In this document: one piece after another, positions 57,826 to 64,000 of the stretch | Layout of the letters: the number at the start of each line of letters is the position of its first letter | How positions within the stretch are numbered: position 1 is the stretch's first letter | Assembly: GCF_000016325.1 (NCBI RefSeq) | Contig: NC_009436.1 | Location: 1,922,001-1,986,000, forward strand | DNA from: Enterobacter sp. 638 | Lineage (GTDB): Bacteria > Pseudomonadota > Gammaproteobacteria > Enterobacterales > Enterobacteriaceae | Direction of reading: 5' to 3' | Length of the DNA: 64,000 bases | The notes under the pieces: model-generated | Database searches by the model: none | The model's input: only the letters and a program-made list of their open reading frames with translations | What the model was told of the DNA's origin: nothing | Translations under genes and position numbers: made by a program

Positions 57826-58866
57826 ATGAGTGACAAAATTCGCGTTGGATTAATTGGTTACGGATACGCCAGTAAGACCTTTCATGCGCCGCTGATTGCG
57901 GGTACGCCCGGGATGGAACTGGCCGTCGTATCAAGTAGCGATGCGTCAAAAGTGCATGCGGACTGGCCAACCGTCGCCGTAGTTTCTGAACCTAAAAAAC
58001 TTTTTGACGATCCTAATATCGACTTGATTGTTATTCCTACCCCAAATGATACCCATTTCCCGCTGGCGAAAGCGGCGCTCGAAGCGGGCAAGCATGTGGT
58101 GGTCGATAAACCGTTCACGGTAACGTTGTCGCAGGCGCGTGAGCTCGATGCGCTGGCAAAAAGCCTGGGGCGCTTGCTGTCCGTTTTCCATAACCGTCGT
58201 TGGGACAGTGATTTCCTCACGGTCAAAGCGCTGATCGGCGAAGGAACATTGGGCGAGGCGGCTTACTTCGAGTCCCACTTTGACCGTTTCCGCCCTCAGG
58301 TGCGTAACCGCTGGCGTGAGCAGGCTGGTCCGGGCAGCGGAATTTGGTACGATTTGGCTCCCCATCTGCTTGACCAGGCGGTAAATCTGTTTGGTTTGCC
58401 GGTCAGCATGACGGTCGATCTGGCGCAACTGCGTCCAGGCGCCCAGGCCACTGACTATTTCCACGCCATTCTGAGCTATCCGCAGCGTCGCGTGGTACTT
58501 CACGGCACCATGCTGGCAGCAGCAGAATCTGCGCGCTATATCGTTCACGGCACGCGCGGCAGTTACGTTAAGTTTGGTTTAGATCCGCAGGAAGACCGAC
58601 TCAAAAACGGTGAGCGTTTGCCGCAGGAAGACTGGGGATATGACATGCGCGACGGCGTGTTGACGCGCGTGGAGGGCGAAGAGCAGGTACAGGAAACCTG
58701 GCTGACGCTACCGGGCAACTATCCGGCCTATTATGCGGGTATCCGCGATGCGCTTAACGGCACGGGTGAAAACCCGGTGCCAGCCAGTCAGGCCATTCAG
58801 ATTATGGAGCTGATTGAACTGGGGATTGAATCCGCTAAGCATCGCTCGACGCTCTGCCTGGCATAA
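57826..58866 (+). CDS. ydgJ: Gfo/Idh/MocA-family oxidoreductase YdgJ
   Basis: A 346-residue NAD(P)-dependent oxidoreductase. The N-terminal Rossmann fold has RVGLIGYGYASKTFHAPLI, and the motif VDKPFTVT supplies the EKP-type lysine; the C-terminal domain continues to the end. It equals E. coli YdgJ in length. The substrate is not established, probably a sugar or polyol. AGGCAACGAC precedes the ATG. Confidence 0.92.
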   Translation: MSDKIRVGLIGYGYASKTFHAPLIAGTPGMELAVVSSSDASKVHADWPTVAVVSEPKKLFDDPNIDLIVIPTPNDTHFPLAKAALEAGKHVVVDKPFTVTLSQARELDALAKSLGRLLSVFHNRRWDSDFLTVKALIGEGTLGEAAYFESHFDRFRPQVRNRWREQAGPGSGIWYDLAPHLLDQAVNLFGLPVSMTVDLAQLRPGAQATDYFHAILSYPQRRVVLHGTMLAAAESARYIVHGTRGSYVKFGLDPQEDRLKNGERLPQEDWGYDMRDGVLTRVEGEEQVQETWLTLPGNYPAYYAGIRDALNGTGENPVPASQAIQIMELIELGIESAKHRSTLCLA

Positions 58867-58898
58867 AAAAGAAGGCCGGTGTAATGCCGGCCTTTTTA
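58865..58898. terminator. Bidirectional terminator between ydgJ and add
   Basis: An 8-bp stem (AAGGCCGG / CCGGCCTT) flanked by six As and five Ts, serving the convergent ydgJ and add. Confidence 0.88.
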
Positions 58899-58900
58899 AA

Positions 58901-59899
58901 TCATCCTGCGACTAATTCGCGCAGCGCTTGTTTCTCCGATGGCGTTAAGAACGCAATTTCCAGCCCGTTAATCTGCGCCTGACGAATCTGTTCACGGCTC
59001 AGACCCGCCTGCGGTGCCGCAACATTATACTCGTGAATAATATCGACACCCTGTACTGCCGGATCGTCAGTGTTCAGCGTGGCCAGAACGCCATGTTCGA
59101 GGAACGTTTTTAGCGGATGCTGCACCAGAGAAGCGACGGTGCTGGTCTGGATATTGGACGTCAGGCAGGATTCGATGCCAATACGTTGTTCCGCCAGGAA
59201 ATCCATCAATGCGCGATCTTCAACGGCTTTCACACCATGGCCGATACGCTCTGCGCCCAGCTCGCGAATTGCCTGCCAGATGCTTTCCGGGCCTGCCGCT
59301 TCCCCGGCATGAACCGTAATATGCCAGCCTGCGTCGCGTGCACGGTTGAAGTGAGAGAGGAATAGACTGCCCGGGAAGCCCAGCTCATCGCCAGCCAGAT
59401 CGACAGCCGTAATATGGTCACGATGGGCCAGCAAACCCTCCAGCTCCTGCAGACATGCCGACTCACCGAAGGTGCGGCTCATTATTCCGATTAAACGCGC
59501 CTGAACATTAAAGGCTTTGCAGCCTTCGCGTACGCCTTCGATGACCGCCTCTACCACACCTTCTACCGGCAGGTTGTGGGTCATGGCCATATAGCCTGGG
59601 GAAAAACGTAATTCGACGTAATGCAGGCCGTTACGCGCGGCGTCTTCGATATTCTCAAATGCCACACGGCGACAGGCATCCAGAGACGCCAGCACTTTCA
59701 CACCCCAGTCGAGTTTACTCAGGAAACTCACGAGGTCCGGTTCGTTAGCGGTCACCTGTACATGGGGAATTAATGACTCAAGAGTTGCTGCGGGAAGTGA
59801 CAAATTAAACTGACGGCCAAGGTCGAGAATAGTCTGGGCGCGAATGTTGCCGTCAAGATGACGGTGAATGTCCGTTAAAGGTAGGCGTGTATCGATCAT
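58901..59899 (-). CDS. add: Adenosine deaminase
   Basis: Zinc enzyme converting (deoxy)adenosine to (deoxy)inosine for purine salvage. The 332-residue protein has the zinc His pair in [23 protein letters not shown] with the third His, and catalytic [10 protein letters not shown] near the end. It matches E. coli Add. It pairs functionally with the nucleoside transporter punC in this window. Confidence 0.96.
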
Positions 59900-59996
59900 G
59901 GTCGCACTCTTTTTCTGGTTAAAGTGCGGCTCATTATAAAAACAAAACGGGGTAAAAAGCTATTTGCGCAACGGAATATTCTATTGCGCAATATTA

Positions 59997-61169
59997 TTAC
60001 AGCAGGGTTTTGATCCCGGTAATGAGTCGTTGGACACCTTGCTCAAGCTTGCTTCGCGGGCAACCCGCATTCAGGCGCACAAATCCGTTCCCTTCCGCAC
60101 CGTAAGTAAATCCGGGCATGATGGCGACTTTTTGCTGCGCGATCAGTACTTTTTGCAGCGCGTTATCATCAATGTTTAATGGACGAAGATCGATCCACGC
60201 CAGATAGGTGGCTTCTGGCGGCTGCCAGTGAAGATTCGGAAAAGTGCTGTTTAATTTTTCAGCGATATAGCGAAGATTACTTTCCAGATAGTCTCGCAGC
60301 CCATCCAGCCACGGCTCGCCTTGCTGATACGCCGCGATATGTGCCGTCAGTGCCAGAACCGAAGGGGAAGAAAGTCCATCGCGCCCCTTTAATGCATTCA
60401 GATAGGCGTGGCGGCTTGCGTCATCGCCAATCAAACCATACGCGCCAGTCAGCGCCGGAATATTAAAACTTTTGGACGCCGAAGTCAGAAGCGCCCATTT
60501 GCTGCGCGCCACTTCATTCCACGGCGTATGACGATGATTTCCCCAGACCATATCCATGTGAATTTCATCGCTGATGACCGCAACGTCGTAGCGTTTGCAT
60601 AGTTCAGCCATCGTCTGTAACTCGTCGCGCGTCCAGACTTTACCGGTCGGATTTTGCGGGCTGCACAGCAGTAAAACAGTGTTTGAAGGCTGAGAGAGCG
60701 CCGCTTCGAGTTTGGCCATATCGCATTGCCAGCCTGAAGCCTGCTTTTCCATCGCCACGGGCACTACGTGACGATCATTGCCTTCAATGGTCTTATAGAA
60801 GGCATCATAAGCGGGCGTGTGGACCACGATACCCTCACCGGGTGTTGACCAGAGGCGGATCAGCTCGGAAACCATGTAGATAACAGACGGCCCATACACA
60901 ATCGCGTTCGTATCGATGCGACTGTTAAAACGTTGCTGGAACCAGTGCTCTACGGCGGCCAGAAACTCGTCATTTTTCCAGCGGCTGTAACCTAATACGC
61001 CGTGGTTGATGCGCTGGTGCAATGCCTCGGTGATGCAGGGCGCGGTGGCGAAATCCATATCGGAGATGGTAAACGGCAGCAGGTCGGCAGCACCAAAACG
61101 GTCGGCCACATAATCCCATTGCGTACACCAGGTGCCGTGCCGATCGACCACCGTTGAAAAATCAAACAT
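59997..61169 (-). CDS. malY: MalY: cystathionine beta-lyase and maltose-regulon modulator
   Basis: A 390-residue fold-type I PLP enzyme with beta-C-S lyase activity that also binds and inhibits the activator MalT in E. coli. The PLP Lys is in LTSASKSFNIPALTGAYG and NPTGKVWTRDEL is conserved. It equals E. coli MalY in length. It lies 50 bases after malX, forming the malXY operon. It is a second enzyme in this window able in principle to cleave cystathionine. Confidence 0.95.
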   Translation of the reverse strand: MFDFSTVVDRHGTWCTQWDYVADRFGAADLLPFTISDMDFATAPCITEALHQRINHGVLGYSRWKNDEFLAAVEHWFQQRFNSRIDTNAIVYGPSVIYMVSELIRLWSTPGEGIVVHTPAYDAFYKTIEGNDRHVVPVAMEKQASGWQCDMAKLEAALSQPSNTVLLLCSPQNPTGKVWTRDELQTMAELCKRYDVAVISDEIHMDMVWGNHRHTPWNEVARSKWALLTSASKSFNIPALTGAYGLIGDDASRHAYLNALKGRDGLSSPSVLALTAHIAAYQQGEPWLDGLRDYLESNLRYIAEKLNSTFPNLHWQPPEATYLAWIDLRPLNIDDNALQKVLIAQQKVAIMPGFTYGAEGNGFVRLNAGCPRSKLEQGVQRLITGIKTLL

Positions 61170-61219
61170 ATATGCTCGTCCTTTAAGTGAAAACCCCCTT
61201 CAGCGAAGGGGGCGAGACG

Positions 61220-62812
61220 TCAGGCTTCTACCGTTCTCATCAGGGTTGATAGCTCATCCTTGACCGATTGCACCTGCGGGCCAATGACCACCTGCAGATT
61301 GTGCTGGTTGAGCTGGACCACGCCGATGGCGCGATTTGCTTTCAACGCGTTGGTGTCGACTTTCGACATATCGCTGACCGACAGACGTAAACGGGTGATG
61401 CAGTTATCCAGCGAGGTAATATTATCCGCGCCACCGAGTGCCGCCAGAATAGCCGGGGTGTTATAGCCTGATTTCCCGACCGTGCCCACGACAGCCGCTT
61501 CAACGCTGCTGGCGGTATCCGTATCGCGGCCCGGCGTTTTCAGGTTAAAGCGAGTGATCGCGAAGCGGAAGATCCCGTAGTACACCGCGAACCAAATTGC
61601 CGCGACCACCGGCACCAGATACCACTTGGTTGACAGGCCATGCAGAATGCCAAACACCACGAAATCGATCACGTTACCGTCGGTGTTGCCGATGGTGACG
61701 CCCAGAACTGCCATGGTGGTAAAGCCCAGACCCGTCAGCACGGCGTGAATGAGATACAGAACCGGGGCCACGAACAGGAACAGGAACTCGATCGGCTCCG
61801 TCGTTCCGCCGACGACGCATGCGATCACGCCAGAGATCAGCAGACCCTTAATCTTATGACGGTTTTCAGGGCGGGCACAGTGGTACATCGCCAGCGCCGC
61901 ACCCGGTAAACCGCCCAGGAAGGCTGGCATTTTACCTTGTGAAAGGAAGCGCGTAGCGCTCTCGGAGAAACCATGCGTGGTTGGGCAGCTCAGCTGCGCC
62001 TGGAAGATAGTCAGCGCGCCGCTCACATCGTGGCCGCAGACGTCCATTGTGCCGCCTGCTTCGGTAAAGCGGATCAGCGCTACCAGAATATGCTGCAAAC
62101 CAAACGGCAGCAGCAGGCGTTCACCAGTACCAAAAATCATCGGCCCAAAATCGCCCGCGCTATTGATGATATGACCAATACCGGTGATGCCCAGGGCAAA
62201 GACCGGCCAGACCAGCGGGATCACCAGACCAAACAGACCCATCACCACCGTGGTAATGATCGGCACAAAACGGGTTCCGCCGAAGAAGGCCAACGCATCC
62301 GGCAGCCGAATATTATGAAAACGCTCATGCAGCATCCAGATAATCACCCCGGCGATAACCGCGCCGAGAATACCGGTGTCGATCGACTGAATACCAATCA
62401 CGTTCTGGATGTTGTTGGCTTTAAGAATCGCCGCGTCAGTGGTCGGCAGAATACCCTTCGCCGTTAGCCAGAAGTTCACCGCCAGATTCATAACGGCGTA
62501 ACCGACAAAACCGGCAAACGCCGCGACGCCTTTGTTCTCACGCGCCAGACCCAGCGGGATAGCGATACAGAACATCACGGGCAGGAAGCTAAACGCGAAG
62601 GAGCCAACTTTGCTCATCCAGACAAAGATCGCCTGCAGCACGGGATTGCCCAGGAACGGAATCAGCGTCACGACATCGTGGCTACTCAGTGAACTGCCGA
62701 TCCCCAGCATGATCCCGCAAAAAGAGAGGAGCGCCACGGGTAACATAAAGGTTTTACCCAGTTGCTGGAAAAACTCCCACAGCGATATTTTTTGTGCTGC
62801 TTTCGCCGTCAT
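61220..62812 (-). CDS. malX: PTS maltose/glucose-type EIICB component MalX
   Basis: A 530-residue PTS permease. The IIC part (to about residue 420) has about ten spans; the C-terminal IIB domain has the phosphorylated Cys in SLDNCITRLRLSVSDM. It matches E. coli MalX, able to transport glucose or maltose though its natural substrate is unclear. It is repressed by the divergent MalI. Confidence 0.94.
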   Translation of the reverse strand: MTAKAAQKISLWEFFQQLGKTFMLPVALLSFCGIMLGIGSSLSSHDVVTLIPFLGNPVLQAIFVWMSKVGSFAFSFLPVMFCIAIPLGLARENKGVAAFAGFVGYAVMNLAVNFWLTAKGILPTTDAAILKANNIQNVIGIQSIDTGILGAVIAGVIIWMLHERFHNIRLPDALAFFGGTRFVPIITTVVMGLFGLVIPLVWPVFALGITGIGHIINSAGDFGPMIFGTGERLLLPFGLQHILVALIRFTEAGGTMDVCGHDVSGALTIFQAQLSCPTTHGFSESATRFLSQGKMPAFLGGLPGAALAMYHCARPENRHKIKGLLISGVIACVVGGTTEPIEFLFLFVAPVLYLIHAVLTGLGFTTMAVLGVTIGNTDGNVIDFVVFGILHGLSTKWYLVPVVAAIWFAVYYGIFRFAITRFNLKTPGRDTDTASSVEAAVVGTVGKSGYNTPAILAALGGADNITSLDNCITRLRLSVSDMSKVDTNALKANRAIGVVQLNQHNLQVVIGPQVQSVKDELSTLMRTVEA

Positions 62813-62864
62813 AAAACGACTCCTTTATTGTTAAAATAAATGTTACGTCTTCATTGCAGCGAAA

Positions 62865-62880
62865 GATAAAACGTTTTACC
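62865..62880. promoter_or_regulatory. MalI operator at malX
   Basis: GATAAAACGTTTTACC, identical to the second site at 62944-62959 and one base from the palindrome GATAAAACGTTTTATC. It lies 53 bases upstream of the malX start. Confidence 0.88.
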
Positions 62881-62889
62881 AAAGTTTAG

Positions 62890-62905
62890 TGCGCTCTGAA
62901 TCACA
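62890..62905. promoter_or_regulatory. Probable CRP site between malX and malI
   Basis: TGCGC-TCTGAA-TCACA has one perfect CRP half-site. Its centre is about 41.5 bases from the start predicted by TATAAA at 62927-62932, the class II activator position for malI. E. coli also has a CRP site here. Confidence 0.5.
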
Positions 62906-62943
62906 TTCTCATGCTTTAATTCGCAGTATAAAGATAACGTATT

Positions 62944-62959
62944 GATAAAACGTTTTACC
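62944..62959. promoter_or_regulatory. MalI operator at malI
   Basis: GATAAAACGTTTTACC, identical to the malX-side site 79 bases away. It lies just downstream of the predicted malI -10 element, suited to autorepression. Confidence 0.88.
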
Positions 62960-62989
62960 GTTCTGAACATCAGGGAGCTATGCGTTCAC

Positions 62990-64000
62990 ATGTCTGTTGC
63001 AAAAAAAATCACCATTAATGACGTTGCGCTGGCGGCAGGGGTGTCGGTCAGCACCGTGTCGCTTGTCTTGAGTGGAAAGGGGCGAATTTCTGCCGCCACG
63101 GGCCAGCGCGTCAACGATGCGGTTGAGCAACTCGGGTTTGTGCGTAACCGTCAGGCGGCATCGCTGCGTGGGGGGCAAAGTGGCGTGATCGGCCTGATTG
63201 TCCGTGACCTGACGTCCCCATTTTATGCAGAACTGACCGCGGGGCTGACCGAAGCGCTGGAAGCGCAGGGGCGCATGGTTTTTCTAATGCACGGGGGCCG
63301 CGAGCCGGAACAGCTCCTGTCTCGCCTTGATATGTTGCTCACTCAGGGTGTGGACGGCGTCATTATCGCCGGTGCTTCTGGCGCGGGGAGCGAACTTTGC
63401 GCACGCGCCGCCGACAAAGGCATTCCGCTGGTGTTTGCTTCACGCGCCAGCTATCTCGATGAAGCCGACACGCTGCGTCCCGACAACATGCAGGCGGCGC
63501 AAATGCTGACCGAACATCTTATTCGTCGCGGTCATCAGCGTATTGCATGGCTAGGCGGAAAAAGTTCTTCGCTGACCCGCGCCGAGCGCGTCGGGGGGTA
63601 CTGCGCCACGCTGATTAAATACGGTTTGCCTTTTCACAGCGAATGGGTTGTCGAATGCGAGTCCAGTCAAAAGAAAGCGGCGGAAGCGATGGGGGCATTA
63701 CTCAGCAGCAACCCAACCATCAGCGCGGTCATTTGTTATAACGACATTATTGCGATGGGGGCATGGTTCGGTTTGATTCGTGCGGGCCGTCAGACGGGTG
63801 AGGGCGGGGTTGAGGCGTTCTTCGATCATCAGGTGGCGCTGGGGGCATTTGCAGACGTGGGAGAAAACGCGCTGGATGATTTACCCATCGTCTGGGCGAC
63901 GACCCCAGCACGCGAGATGGGCTATACGCTGGCGGATCGCATTATGCAGCGGATTGATAAATCGGAAGTGCAGGCTGGGCATCAGATTGTATCGGCGCGG
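62990..64000 (+). CDS. malI: LacI-family repressor MalI (3' end cut)
   Basis: Represses malXY and itself. The first 337 codons are present; E. coli MalI has 342, so only a few residues are missing. The DNA-binding head reads MSVAKKITINDVALAAGVSV and STVSLVLSGKGRIS; the body matches E. coli, for example LNFVRNRQ-like LGFVRNRQAASLRGGQSGVI. The start is ATG 62990, with GGGAG about 12 bases upstream, rather distant. Confidence 0.94.
   Translation, partial: MSVAKKITINDVALAAGVSVSTVSLVLSGKGRISAATGQRVNDAVEQLGFVRNRQAASLRGGQSGVIGLIVRDLTSPFYAELTAGLTEALEAQGRMVFLMHGGREPEQLLSRLDMLLTQGVDGVIIAGASGAGSELCARAADKGIPLVFASRASYLDEADTLRPDNMQAAQMLTEHLIRRGHQRIAWLGGKSSSLTRAERVGGYCATLIKYGLPFHSEWVVECESSQKKAAEAMGALLSSNPTISAVICYNDIIAMGAWFGLIRAGRQTGEGGVEAFFDHQVALGAFADVGENALDDLPIVWATTPAREMGYTLADRIMQRIDKSEVQAGHQIVSAR

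Overview
The window is chromosomal DNA from a member of the Enterobacteriaceae, in the broad Enterobacter/Klebsiella/Escherichia group; the genus cannot be fixed from the sequence alone. Most proteins are close full-length matches to Escherichia coli K-12 proteins recalled from memory, and from about 15 kb to the right end the gene order is almost that of the E. coli region malI to pykF, read here in reverse. No phage, plasmid, transposase or CRISPR array is visible.

Left region (1-15 kb) is the most variable part. It opens with the 5' part of pykF behind a Cra box. Next come a reverse trans-sulfuration pair (mtcB, mtcC) divergent from a MetNIQ-type importer, then fumD, a large autotransporter, a polar amino-acid ABC importer, two overlapping small ORFs, a 46-residue acidic peptide with a Cys-x3-Cys tail, a zinc-ribbon metallo-beta-lactamase-fold protein and a CynT-like carbonic anhydrase. 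In E. coli the fumD-ydhS interval holds the ydhYVWXUT genes, so this looks like a replaceable segment between two conserved anchors, bounded by pykF and by ydhS with the tRNA-Val pair.

Middle region (15-34 kb): ydhS, two tRNA-Val(GAC) genes, mdtK, ribC, an orphan UlaA-family PTS permease flanked by two copies of one terminator, cfa, punC/punR, purR, ynhF, ydhP, sodB, mepH, grxD, rnt, gloA, nemA, nemR and an EptA-family phosphoethanolamine transferase not found here in E. coli. The gene lhr, between rnt and grxD in E. coli, is absent.

Right region (34-64 kb): ydhL, ydhF, sodC, the ydhIJK efflux-type operon, slyA, an extra membrane diguanylate cyclase, slyB behind a good PhoP box, anmK, mliC, pdxH, tyrS, pdxY, gstA, dtpA, the rsxABCDGE-nth operon, ydgK, cnu, blr, ydgJ, add, malY, malX and malI (3' end cut).

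Functional themes are oxidative and electrophile defence (sodB, sodC, nemRA, gloA, grxD, gstA, the Rsx complex that resets SoxR, nth), purine salvage (punC, punR, purR, add), B6 metabolism (pdxH, pdxY), envelope maintenance (mepH, anmK, mliC, slyB, blr, cfa, the EptA-family enzyme) and sulfur amino-acid recycling (mtcBC with its importer). The accessory insertions, rather than the conserved backbone, carry most of what is worth following up.
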